This document shows, one piece after another, positions 7,788 to 15,779 of a DNA stretch of 64,000 nucleotides. A program made the translations under genes and the position numbers. Position 1 is the first letter of the stretch. Each line of letters starts with the position of its first letter. The notes beneath the pieces were generated by a model that saw nothing but the letters and a program-made list of their open reading frames with translations, was not told the DNA's origin and did no database searches. This DNA comes from Nocardioides iriomotensis (GTDB lineage: Bacteria; Actinomycetota; Actinomycetes; Propionibacteriales; Nocardioidaceae), in assembly GCF_004168035.1 (NCBI RefSeq), contig NZ_SDPU01000035.1, positions 1 to 64,000 of the forward strand, given 5' to 3'.

Positions 7788-10700
7788 GGATCCTGCTCGC
7801 GGGGCTGTGGTCCCGCCGTGCCATCAGCCTGGCCGCGGGCCTGGTCATCTGGATCGCGGTGACCGCCGCGGTGCTCGGCCCGATGTACGGGCGGGTCTCC
7901 GGCGAGCACCTCGTCGACACCCGGCTCGCCGCGCGGGCGCCGTACACCACCGGCCTGGCCTACTCCGTCCCCGCCACCGACGAGGTCCCGCAGGGGTCAC
8001 CCGACCGGTTCACGCCGCCCGACCCGCAGACGCTCGTCGACGAGGCCGCCGCCGAGGTCGCCGCCCCGGAACGCGACCGCTTCTGGCCGACGCAGACCGG
8101 CTGGCTCCTCGACCGCGGCGGCACGATGCCGTGGGGCGACAAGACGTTCCAGGTGCCGCTCTACTGGCGCGACGGCATGTGCGACCTCGCGGACGTCGAG
8201 GGCCGGTGCCCGTCGGCGCCCCACGAGGTGCTGATGCAGGACGTGATGGCCGAGACGATGGGACTCGGGCCGGGCGACACCGTCAGCCTGACCTTCAACG
8301 ACGCCTACCTGCAGAAGGTCGAGCGCGGCGGCGACGAGTTCTCCCTCGTCGAGGACGAGCGGAAGCGCACGGAGACCTACGACGTCGTCGGCACCTACTC
8401 CGTCGCCGACCCGGACTCGCCGGCGTGGTTCGACCTCTCGCGGTTCACCGGTATCGACAACCTCGTGCCGCCGCCGGCCAAGGGCGAGGCGGCGCCACCC
8501 GCGACGCCGGCCCTGCTCACCGACCCCGGTTCGATGGTGTCGCAGACCTTCCGTGGCGGCGTCGACCGGCCGGTCGACCCGGGCGCGGTCGACCTCGACA
8601 CGATGGACGCGGCGCAGCGGGCCGCGGCCGGCTTCCAGGACCAGCTGCTCGAGACCAGCACCGGGGGCGAGGTCGAGCAGCTCGACCTGCAGACGCTCTT
8701 CGACGGCGTCCGTGCGGAGCGCACCCTGCTGGGACGGGTGATGCTGGCCGCGCTGGCACCGCTGGTCGTGCTGGCGCTGCTGCTGCTCTTCGCCCTGGTG
8801 TCGGCGGGTGCCGCGCTCCGCCGCCCGTACGTCGCGCTCGCCAAGCTGCGCGGGCACTCGCGCCGGCAGGTGTTCGGGTTCGCCGTGGGGGAGCCGTTCC
8901 TCGTCGTGCTGGTCGCGACCCCGCTGGCGCTCGGCACGGCAGTGCTGCTCGCGCATGCCGTCGCGCGGCTGTGGTTCACGCCGGGCATCCCGGTCGCGCT
9001 GGACGCCGCGGCCTGGCTCGCGCTCGTCCTGGTCGCGCTGTCGGCGCTGGTCGCGTCGGCCCTCGCCGCGCTCGACGTGATCCGCGAGCCGCTCTCGCGC
9101 GCGCTCGCCTCGGCCCTCACCCGCCGCTCCTCGTCGCGCGGCGCGCTCGTCCTGCGCACCGCCGTCGTCGCCGTGGCGGTCGCCGCCGTCGCTCAGCTGC
9201 TGACGTCCGACGACCAGTCCAGCCAGCTGCTCGCGCTGCTCGCCCCGATGCTGATCGCGCTCGCGGTCGCCGTCGGCGGCGCCTGGCTGCTCCGGCTGCT
9301 CAGCAACCACTGGCTTGCCCGCACGACCTACCGCAGCGGCACGCCGGCCTACCTCGCGTCCCGCCGCCTCGCGCGCCGTACCGACCTCGCGAACCTGATG
9401 ATCCCGCTTCTCCTCGCCGTCTCGGTCATCGCGTTCGCGGTGTCGGCGACGGCGGTCTCCGACGACTGGCGGGTGAGCCGGGCCCGGGCCGAGGTCGGCG
9501 CCGCGCGGACGTTCCAGACCGAGGTGTCGGTCGGACGGCTGCTGCAGGTCACGCGCGACCTCGACCCCGAGGGCCGCTACCTCGCCGCCGCGGCCGTCGA
9601 GAACTCCGGCGACGACATGTCGCGCCGGATGCTCGTCGACACCACCCGGTTCGCGAACGTCGTCGCCTGGGACCCGTCCTGGTCGGACCTGAGCGCCAGC
9701 CAGGTGCAGCAGGCGCTCCGGCCGCCCCAGGACCGGATCACGTTCGAGGGCAGGCAGATCGCTGTCGACGTCACCGACGTCGAGCTGTCGTCGTCGACGC
9801 ACACGCCGTCGGTGCTGTGGGTGCAGTACGTCGACGGTACCGGCGAGCAGCGCAACACCGAGCTCGGTGTGCTCGCCGACGGCCGCGGCGCCCAGCGACT
9901 CACCGCCACCCTGCGCGGGTGCGAGGAGGGCTGCACGCTCGAGGAGCTGTTCCTCAGCGGCGACAGCCTCTCCGTCCTCGACGCCGACGGCCACCTCGTG
10001 ATCAGCGCCGTGTCCGTCGACGGTCGCAACGTGGACTGGGGGCTGACCCAGGAGGACGCCTGGCGGCCCGCGCGCCCGTTCCCGGTGTCGCTGGTCGACC
10101 CGCCGGTCGAGCTCACGCCCGGCCCCGACGGGCTGCGGGTCGACGTGTACCTCGGCCAGCTCCCGACCGGTGAGGACACCGCGCCGACCATGGTCGCCGG
10201 CTTCGCGCGGATCACACCGTCGACGACCCCGGACGTGCTCCCGGTCGTGGTGGCCGACGGCACCGACACGGCGTCGGCCGACCGCATCGGCGCCGGCACC
10301 GCGATCGGCTACGACGACGCGACCGTCGTCGGTGCCGGCCTCAACGGCGAGGCCGTGCCGATGCGGGTCGTGACCCGCACGCACGCGATCCCCGGTCTGG
10401 GCGCGGAGGGGTCGATGGCCGACCTGGAGACGTCGCTCGTCGAGTTCGACCCGCCGTACGGCGCCTCGATCCTGCCGCAGCTGTGGGTCGCCCCCGGCAC
10501 CCCGCAGGCGCTGCTCGACGAGGTCGCGCGCGCCGGGGTGCCGCTGACGCCGCTCGGTGACTACGCCGAGGCGCTCGACGCGCTGCGCACCGACGCGTTC
10601 AGCCTCGGCCTGCGGCTGTTCCTCGTCGTCGGCGTGGCCACGCTGCTGCTCGCGATCTTCGGTGTCTTCGCCTCGGCCGTGCTGCAGTCCCGCTGGCGGT

Positions 10701-11029
10701 CCTACGAGGTCGCGTCGCTGCGCGTCGTCGGCGTCTCCCAGGGCACCCTGCTGCGCGCCTCGGTGCTGGAGTATGTCGCGATGCTCGGCCTCGCCGTCGT
10801 GCTCGGCGTCGCGTCCGCCTACGCCGCGGTCCGGCTGGTGCTGCCGTCGCTCAGCCTCGGCAACGCGGGGGAGTACGAGCCCACGCCGCTCTACGCCACG
10901 CACTCCCTCGTGCTGCTCGGCGTGGGCGCGGCGCTGTTCGCGGTGGCCGCGCTGATCGCGCTGCTGGTCTCGCGCCGGATCACCCGGATGGGGCGGCCGG
11001 CCACGCTGCGGTGGGCCGAGCAGGGCTGA
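7784..11029 (+). CDS. large FtsX/MacB-fold ABC transporter permease (1081 aa)
   Basis: 1081-residue membrane protein. A first transmembrane helix is near residues 12-32. A long extracellular segment follows to about 320, then a cluster of helices at about 320-460 and 480-560, a second large extracytoplasmic region (about 570-940), and three C-terminal helices (about 945-1070) in an FtsX-like domain. It thus holds two FtsX-like halves in one chain. MacB-type permeases act as mechanotransmitters exporting or extracting lipids, peptides or drugs; the substrate cannot be read here. The start is GTG 7784, coupled to the second ATPase. An iron box begins eight bases after its stop but belongs to the next operon. 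Confidence 0.87.
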   Translation: MRILLAGLWSRRAISLAAGLVIWIAVTAAVLGPMYGRVSGEHLVDTRLAARAPYTTGLAYSVPATDEVPQGSPDRFTPPDPQTLVDEAAAEVAAPERDRFWPTQTGWLLDRGGTMPWGDKTFQVPLYWRDGMCDLADVEGRCPSAPHEVLMQDVMAETMGLGPGDTVSLTFNDAYLQKVERGGDEFSLVEDERKRTETYDVVGTYSVADPDSPAWFDLSRFTGIDNLVPPPAKGEAAPPATPALLTDPGSMVSQTFRGGVDRPVDPGAVDLDTMDAAQRAAAGFQDQLLETSTGGEVEQLDLQTLFDGVRAERTLLGRVMLAALAPLVVLALLLLFALVSAGAALRRPYVALAKLRGHSRRQVFGFAVGEPFLVVLVATPLALGTAVLLAHAVARLWFTPGIPVALDAAAWLALVLVALSALVASALAALDVIREPLSRALASALTRRSSSRGALVLRTAVVAVAVAAVAQLLTSDDQSSQLLALLAPMLIALAVAVGGAWLLRLLSNHWLARTTYRSGTPAYLASRRLARRTDLANLMIPLLLAVSVIAFAVSATAVSDDWRVSRARAEVGAARTFQTEVSVGRLLQVTRDLDPEGRYLAAAAVENSGDDMSRRMLVDTTRFANVVAWDPSWSDLSASQVQQALRPPQDRITFEGRQIAVDVTDVELSSSTHTPSVLWVQYVDGTGEQRNTELGVLADGRGAQRLTATLRGCEEGCTLEELFLSGDSLSVLDADGHLVISAVSVDGRNVDWGLTQEDAWRPARPFPVSLVDPPVELTPGPDGLRVDVYLGQLPTGEDTAPTMVAGFARITPSTTPDVLPVVVADGTDTASADRIGAGTAIGYDDATVVGAGLNGEAVPMRVVTRTHAIPGLGAEGSMADLETSLVEFDPPYGASILPQLWVAPGTPQALLDEVARAGVPLTPLGDYAEALDALRTDAFSLGLRLFLVVGVATLLLAIFGVFASAVLQSRWRSYEVASLRVVGVSQGTLLRASVLEYVAMLGLAVVLGVASAYAAVRLVLPSLSLGNAGEYEPTPLYATHSLVLLGVGAALFAVAALIALLVSRRITRMGRPATLRWAEQG

Positions 11030-11036
11030 CCTCGGG

Positions 11037-11055
11037 TTAGGTTAGGCTGACCTAA
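11037..11055. promoter_or_regulatory. IdeR/DtxR iron box upstream of the siderophore permease operon
   Basis: TTAGGTTAGGCTGACCTAA differs at one position from the canonical IdeR/DtxR consensus TTAGGTTAGSCTAACCTAA. It ends 30 bp before the GTG start of the first permease gene, so iron-loaded IdeR should repress the operon. Confidence 0.9.
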
Positions 11056-11085
11056 CTCAGCCCACCCGCCGTCCGAGGTCCCGTC

Positions 11086-12120
11086 GTGTCCGCACCCGCC
11101 GTCGCCGTGCCCGCGGTGCGCCGCGTCCCGACCCGGCTGGCGGGCCTGCTGGTCCTCGCCGGCGTGCTGGTCGCGGTCTGTGCCGCCAGCCTGGCCTGGG
11201 GCGCGCGCGACCTGGCGCCGGGCACGGTGTGGGACGCCCTGGTCGCACCGGTCGCCGGCAACAACGACCACGCCGTCGTCCGCGAGCTGCGGGTGCCGCG
11301 CACGGTCGTCGGCCTGCTCGCCGGCGTGGCGCTGGGCGTCGCCGGCGCGCTGATGCAGGGGCTCACCCGCAACCCGATCGCCGACCCGGGCCTGCTCGGG
11401 GTGAACGCCGGTTCCTCGCTGGCCGTGGTCGGCGCGATCTCCCTGCTGGGGGTCGGGTCCGCGGCCGGGTTCGTGTGGTTCGCGTTCCTCGGCGCCGCGG
11501 TCGCCGCGCTCACCGTGTACGGCGTGGCCTCGGTGGGCTGGGGCAGCGTCACGCCGGTCAAGCTCGCGCTGGTCGGAGCCGCCTTCGCGGCCGTCGCCAC
11601 CTCGGCGGTCACGCTCGTGCTGCTGACCGACGAGAAGGCGCTGGCGCAGTACCGCTTCTGGCAGGTCGGCTCGCTGGTCAACCGACCGTGGTCGACGATC
11701 GCCGTGCTCGCGCCGTTCGTGCTGGCCGGGCTGCTGCTGGCCGCCGGGACCGGCCGGTTCCTGAACGCCGTCGCGCTCGGCGACGACCTGGCCCACGGCC
11801 TCGGCCAGAACGTCGTCCTCGGCCGGCTGGTCGTGCTGGCCGCCGTCGTGCTGCTGTGCGGCGCAGCCACCTCGCTCGCCGGCCCGATCGCGTTCGTCGG
11901 GCTGATGGTGCCGCACGTCGCCCGCGCCGTCGTCGGTCCCGACCACCGCTGGGTGCTGCCCTACGCCGCCCTGCTCGGCCCCGTCGTCCTGCTCGTCGCC
12001 GACGTCGTCGGCCGGCTCGTCGCGCAGCCGTCGGAGATCGAGGCCGGCCTCGTCGTCGCCGTCCTGGGCGCCCCCGTGCTCATCGCGCTGGTCCGCGGCA
12101 CCAAGGCGGTCGGCTCGTGA
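11086..12120 (+). CDS. iron-siderophore ABC transporter permease (FecCD family), first
   Basis: 344-residue FecCD/BtuC-type permease with about nine to ten transmembrane helices. The family motif GVALGVAGALMQGLTRNPIADPGLLGVNAG is visible around residues 75-105, and the C-terminal half has the AGPIAFVGLMVPHVAR coupling region that contacts the ATPase. It imports ferric-siderophore complexes handed over by the lipoprotein encoded at 14034. It starts with GTG 11086, 30 bp after an iron box, and ends in a GTGA overlap with the second permease. Siderophore identity is not determinable. Confidence 0.92.
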   Translation: MSAPAVAVPAVRRVPTRLAGLLVLAGVLVAVCAASLAWGARDLAPGTVWDALVAPVAGNNDHAVVRELRVPRTVVGLLAGVALGVAGALMQGLTRNPIADPGLLGVNAGSSLAVVGAISLLGVGSAAGFVWFAFLGAAVAALTVYGVASVGWGSVTPVKLALVGAAFAAVATSAVTLVLLTDEKALAQYRFWQVGSLVNRPWSTIAVLAPFVLAGLLLAAGTGRFLNAVALGDDLAHGLGQNVVLGRLVVLAAVVLLCGAATSLAGPIAFVGLMVPHVARAVVGPDHRWVLPYAALLGPVVLLVADVVGRLVAQPSEIEAGLVVAVLGAPVLIALVRGTKAVGS

Positions 12121-13172
12121 CGGTGCTGGCGCCGGAGCGCGAGGCGACCGAGCGGCTGCAGCGCGTCGCCGCGCGGCGCCGTACCCGAGGCGTGGTCGTC
12201 GGCACCGGCCTCGCGCTGGTCACCCTCGCCGTCGTCGTGGTGAACCTGTCGGTGGGCGACATGCCGATCCCGTTCCGCGACGTGCTCGCGACCTTGGTCG
12301 GCCGCGGCGACGAGACGTCCACCCTCGTGCTCGTGGAGTTCCGGCTGCCGCGGCTCGTGCTCGGCGCCCTGGTCGGCGTCGCGTTCGGTCTCGCCGGCGG
12401 GCTGTTCCAGAGCGTGCTGCACAACCCGCTCGCGAGCCCCGACATCATCGGCGTCACCCAGGGGGCGAGCGTCGGCGCGGTCGGCGCGCTGCTCTGGCTC
12501 GGCGTCGGCGGTGTCGCGGTCGCCGGCGGCGCGCTGCTGGGTGCCGCGGTCGCCGCGGTCCTCAACGTCGTGCTCGCGTGGCGCGGCGGGGTCTCCGGGC
12601 ACCGCTTCGTGCTCTGCGGGATCGGGCTGGCGTTCGTCGCGAGCAGCGTGCTCGGCTACCTGCTCACCCGCAGCGACGTCCGCAACGCCCAGGACGCGCT
12701 GGTGTGGCTGAGCGGCTCCGTCGCCGGCGCGACGTGGGAGGGCAACGCCCGGCTCGCGGTGGCGCTCGCCGTCCTCGTCCCGGTCGCGCTCCTGCTCTCG
12801 TCCCGGCTGCGGATGCTCGGGCTCGGCGACGACACCGCCCGCGCCCTGGGCGTCCCCGTCACCCGCACCCGGCTCACCGCCCTCGCCCTCGGTACGGCGC
12901 TCGCGGCGGTGGCCACGGCGGCGGCCGGTCCGGTGGCGTTCGTCGCGCTGGCCTCCGCGCCCATCGCGCGGCGTCTCGTCGGCGACGGCCGGATCGCGCT
13001 GGTGCCCACCGCCCTCGTCGGCGTCGCCGTCGTCACCGCGTCCGACGTCGCCGCCCAGCACGCCCTGCCCGGCCTCGACGTACCCGTCGGCCTGGTCACC
13101 GGCCTCGTCGGCGGCGGCTACCTGATCTGGCTCCTCACCTCGTCCAGGCCCCTCACCGGAGGCAACCGATGA
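12117..13172 (+). CDS. iron-siderophore ABC transporter permease (FecCD family), second
   Basis: 351-residue FecCD permease, partner of the upstream one in a heterodimeric channel. The motif GVAFGLAGGLFQSVLHNPLASPDIIGVTQGAS is at about residues 83-115, and the ATPase-coupling region AAGPVAFVALASAPIARRL is in the C-terminal part. The basic N-terminal cytoplasmic stretch (RLQRVAARRRTRG) precedes helix 1. The GTG 12117 start overlaps the previous stop, and its own stop overlaps the ATG of the ATPase gene (ATGA), so the three proteins are probably made in linked amounts. It shares iron control through the box at 11037. Confidence 0.92.
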   Translation: MTVLAPEREATERLQRVAARRRTRGVVVGTGLALVTLAVVVVNLSVGDMPIPFRDVLATLVGRGDETSTLVLVEFRLPRLVLGALVGVAFGLAGGLFQSVLHNPLASPDIIGVTQGASVGAVGALLWLGVGGVAVAGGALLGAAVAAVLNVVLAWRGGVSGHRFVLCGIGLAFVASSVLGYLLTRSDVRNAQDALVWLSGSVAGATWEGNARLAVALAVLVPVALLLSSRLRMLGLGDDTARALGVPVTRTRLTALALGTALAAVATAAAGPVAFVALASAPIARRLVGDGRIALVPTALVGVAVVTASDVAAQHALPGLDVPVGLVTGLVGGGYLIWLLTSSRPLTGGNR

Positions 13173-13972
13173 CCCTGACCGCCGAACGCCTGCACCTCGC
13201 CTACGACAAGCGGGAGGTCGTGCACGGCATCGACCTGACCGTGCCGACCGGTGCGGTGACCGTCGTCGTCGGCGCCAACGGCTGCGGCAAGTCCACGCTC
13301 CTGCGCGGCCTCGGCCGGCTGCTGAAGCCGGCCGCGGGCCGGGTGACACTCGACGGCCGCGACGTCGCCACGGTCGGCACCCGGCGGCTCGCTGCCGAGG
13401 TCGGGCTGCTGCCGCAGCAACCGGTCGCGCCCGAGGGCATCACGGTCGCCGACCTGGTCGGGCGCGGGCGCTACCCGCACCAGGGCGCGTTCCGTCGCTG
13501 GACCGCCGACGACCGCGCTGTCGTCGCGCACGCGCTCGCCGCCACCGGCACGCACGACCTCGCCGAGCGGCGGATGGACGAGCTGTCCGGCGGCCAGCGC
13601 CAGCGCGTCTGGATCGCGATGGCGCTCGCGCAGCAGACCGGCGTGCTGCTGCTCGACGAGCCGACGACGTACCTCGACGTCGCCCACCAGGTCGAGGTCC
13701 TCGACCTGCTCGCCACCGTCAACCGGGAGCGCGGCACCACGGTCGTCATGGTGCTGCACGACCTGAACCTCGCCGCGCGTTACGCCGACCACCTCGTGGT
13801 CATGGCCGACGGTCGCGTGCTCACCGAGGGCGCGCCGGCCGACGTGCTGACCGAGGAGACCGTGCGGGCGGCGTTCGGGCTCTCCTGCGTGGTCGTGCCT
13901 GACCCGGTCACCGGCGGACCGCTCGTGGTCCCGGTGTCCGCCGCGCGCCCCGCCACTCCCAGCACTGTTTAG
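13169..13972 (+). CDS. iron-siderophore ABC transporter ATP-binding protein (FepC/FecE-like)
   Basis: 267-residue ABC ATPase of the siderophore/B12 uptake class. Walker A GANGCGKST is at about 34-42, followed by the Q-loop LLPQQP, the VGRGRYPHQG stretch typical of FepC-like ATPases, the signature LSGGQRQRVWIAMALAQ, Walker B LLLDEPTTYLD and the switch LHDLN. It powers the two FecCD permeases upstream (ATGA overlap at 13169). Its stop codon nearly abuts the second iron box, which separates it from the binding-protein gene. Confidence 0.93.
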   Translation: MTLTAERLHLAYDKREVVHGIDLTVPTGAVTVVVGANGCGKSTLLRGLGRLLKPAAGRVTLDGRDVATVGTRRLAAEVGLLPQQPVAPEGITVADLVGRGRYPHQGAFRRWTADDRAVVAHALAATGTHDLAERRMDELSGGQRQRVWIAMALAQQTGVLLLDEPTTYLDVAHQVEVLDLLATVNRERGTTVVMVLHDLNLAARYADHLVVMADGRVLTEGAPADVLTEETVRAAFGLSCVVVPDPVTGGPLVVPVSAARPATPSTV

Positions 13973-13991
13973 TTAGGTTAGGCTTGCCTAA
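13973..13991. promoter_or_regulatory. IdeR/DtxR iron box upstream of the siderophore-binding lipoprotein gene
   Basis: TTAGGTTAGGCTTGCCTAA differs at two positions from the IdeR/DtxR consensus. It begins directly after the ATPase stop codon and ends 42 bp before the ATG at 14034. The binding-protein gene therefore has its own iron-regulated promoter, separate from the permease operon. Confidence 0.87.
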
Positions 13992-14033
13992 CTCGCGGCG
14001 AACCTGGGCCGCGTCCGAGTCAAGGCAGGCAGC

Positions 14034-15062
14034 ATGACCACCCGACCCCGGTTCGTCCGCACCCTCGCCGCGGCCGGCACCGCCGCGGCGACGCTCGTGC
14101 TCGCCGCGTGCGGCAGCGGTTCGAGCGACGAGACCGACACCGCCACCGACGCCGGCTCCGGCTCTTTCGAGCCCGTCACCCTCGAGCACGCCCTCGGCGA
14201 GACCACGATCGAGGAGCGCCCCGACCGCGTCGCGACGTGGGGCTGGGGCTCCGCCGACGCCGCGATCGCCCTCGGCGTCGTCCCCGTCGCGATCCCGCGG
14301 ACGGCGTACGCCGGCGACCAGGACGGCATGCTGCCCTGGAACAAGGAGGCCATCGAGGCCGCCGGCGCCGAGCCGCCGACCATGCTGACGGAGGCCGAGG
14401 AGCCGCCGTACGAGGAGTTCATCAAGGCCGACCCCGACGTCATCCTTGCCACCTACAGCGGGCTGACCCAGGAGCAGTACGACAAGCTCTCCAAGATCGC
14501 GCCGGTCGTCGCCTACCCCGACCAGCCGTGGGCGACCCCCTGGCGCGACGTGATCACCACCGCCGGCGAGGCGCTCGGGAAGACCGACGAGGCCGACCAG
14601 GTGCTCGCCGACATCGACCGGGCCGTCAGCAAGGCCGCCGACGCGCACCCGGAGTTCCAGGGCAAGACGATCGCCGCGGTCGCCGACTACGGCTCGTTCT
14701 ATGTCTACCGGTCCGCCGACCCGCGCGTGCAGTTCCTCGAGGACCTCGGCTTCGAGACCGCTCCGAGCGTGGAGAAGCTCGACACCGAGGAGTCGTCGTT
14801 CTACTTCACGCTGTCGTACGAGAAGGTCGACCAGCTCGACTCCGACGTCCTGCTGTCGTACGCCGACAGCCCCCAGACGCAGAAGGCGTTCATGAACGCC
14901 GCCTCGACCACGACGCTCCCGCAGTACGACGCCGGCACGATCGCCGAGGCCACCGGCGAGGAGCTCGTCGCCTCGGTGTCCCCGCCGACCGCGCTGTCGC
15001 TCACGTGGGGCCTCGACGCCTACGTCGACCTCCTCTCCGAGGCCGCCGCCGAGGTCTCCTGA
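14034..15062 (+). CDS. iron-siderophore ABC transporter substrate-binding lipoprotein
   Basis: 342-residue periplasmic-binding-type lipoprotein. A twin-Arg-free signal peptide ends in the lipobox LVLAAC with Cys26, followed by a Gly/Ser/Asp linker. The mature part is a FecB/FhuD-like fold (RVATWGWGSADAAIALGVVPVAI, FIKADPDVILATYSGLTQEQYDKLSKIAPVVAYPD). It captures ferric siderophore outside the membrane and delivers it to the FecCD permeases. It has its own iron box. A 60-bp palindromic repeat follows the stop and may terminate transcription. Confidence 0.92.
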   Translation: MTTRPRFVRTLAAAGTAAATLVLAACGSGSSDETDTATDAGSGSFEPVTLEHALGETTIEERPDRVATWGWGSADAAIALGVVPVAIPRTAYAGDQDGMLPWNKEAIEAAGAEPPTMLTEAEEPPYEEFIKADPDVILATYSGLTQEQYDKLSKIAPVVAYPDQPWATPWRDVITTAGEALGKTDEADQVLADIDRAVSKAADAHPEFQGKTIAAVADYGSFYVYRSADPRVQFLEDLGFETAPSVEKLDTEESSFYFTLSYEKVDQLDSDVLLSYADSPQTQKAFMNAASTTTLPQYDAGTIAEATGEELVASVSPPTALSLTWGLDAYVDLLSEAAAEVS

Positions 15063-15070
15063 CCCACCCG

Positions 15071-15130
15071 GCGAGAGGCCACCTCCCCACCGCGCCCGGC
15101 GGCGTGTCGTGCGGGAAGTGGCCTCTCGGC
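15071..15130. repeat. 60-bp palindromic repeat, copy 1
   Basis: A 60-bp element with inverted ends CGAGAGGCCAC (15072-15082) and GTGGCCTCTCG (15118-15128) and a GC-rich centre. Its reverse complement recurs at 15676-15735 with 54 of 60 bases identical, including the loop. It sits between the binding-protein stop and marR, where the hairpin could also act as a terminator. Confidence 0.8.
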
Positions 15131-15163
15131 GTTCCCGCGGCCGCGACGAAATAGGGTGCCGCC

Positions 15164-15658
15164 ATGGCGCGGAAGCTCCCCTTCGACCCCATCGACGAGG
15201 CTGCCCGGCAGTGGGGCCGGCGGTGGGAGGCGGTGCCGCAGATGCACGCGGTCACCTCGCTCATGCGCGTCCAGCAGCTGGTGCTCGCGCAGCTGGACGA
15301 GATCCTCAAGCCGCACGGCCTGACCTTCGCCCGCTACGAGGCGCTGGTGCTGCTGGTCTTCTCCCGTCAGGGCGCGCTGCCGCTCGGCAAGATGGGGGAG
15401 CGGCTGCAGGTGCACGCGACCTCGGTGACGTCGATCGTCGACCGGCTCGAGGCGGCCGGGCTCGTCGTGCGCCGCCGGCACCCGGACGACGGCCGGGCCG
15501 TGCTCGCCGCGATCACCGACGCCGGCCGCGAGGCGGTCGAGAAGGCCACCGCCGACCTGGTGGCCGCCCGCTTCGCGCTCACCTCGCTCACCGAGGACGA
15601 CCTGGCCGAGCTGTCCGACCTGCTGCGGCCGGTGCGTCGCGACGCCGGCGACTTCTGA
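15164..15658 (+). CDS. MarR-family transcriptional regulator
   Basis: 164-residue winged-helix regulator. The N-terminal helices (1-60) precede the recognition region LPLGKMGERLQVHATSVTSIVDRLEAAGLVVRRRHPDDGRAVLAAITDAGR, which is the typical MarR helix-turn-helix and wing with its conserved DxR-type arginine. It probably dimerises and responds to a small phenolic or acyl-CoA ligand; the ligand is unknown. The start is ATG 15164. The gene is flanked by two inverted copies of a 60-bp palindrome and lies just upstream of the acyl-CoA mutase gene, which it may control through the palindrome at 15758. Confidence 0.9.
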   Translation: MARKLPFDPIDEAARQWGRRWEAVPQMHAVTSLMRVQQLVLAQLDEILKPHGLTFARYEALVLLVFSRQGALPLGKMGERLQVHATSVTSIVDRLEAAGLVVRRRHPDDGRAVLAAITDAGREAVEKATADLVAARFALTSLTEDDLAELSDLLRPVRRDAGDF

Positions 15659-15675
15659 GCCTGTCCGGACGTCTC

Positions 15676-15735
15676 GCCGAGAGGCCACTTCGCGCACGAC
15701 ACGCCGCTGGGGGCGGTGGGAAACTGGCCTCTCGC
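15676..15735. repeat. 60-bp palindromic repeat, copy 2 (inverted relative to copy 1)
   Basis: Same element as 15071-15130 but in the opposite orientation, with ends CGAGAGGCCA and TGGCCTCTCG. The centre carries six differences from copy 1. It lies 17 bp after the marR stop and just upstream of the mutase promoter. Confidence 0.8.
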
Positions 15736-15757
15736 GGCTTTGCCTGGCCAGAATTAC

Positions 15758-15773
15758 TAGGACGTCCTACTAT
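15758..15773 (+). promoter_or_regulatory. palindromic operator and -10 box of the mutase gene, likely leaderless
   Basis: TAGGACGTCCTA (15758-15769) is a perfect 12-bp palindrome. A -10-like TACTAT (15768-15773) overlaps its right end, and the ATG at 15780 is only 6 nt further. The transcript is therefore probably leaderless and a regulator on the palindrome would block initiation. The MarR protein encoded upstream is a candidate. Confidence 0.6.
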
Positions 15774-15779
15774 TTCTTC

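Noticed and set aside
15071-15130. Copy 1 of the 60-bp element as a plain intrinsic terminator only.
   Set aside because: The second, 90% identical copy including the loop shows it is a dispersed or duplicated element. Terminator function is possible but does not explain the loop identity.
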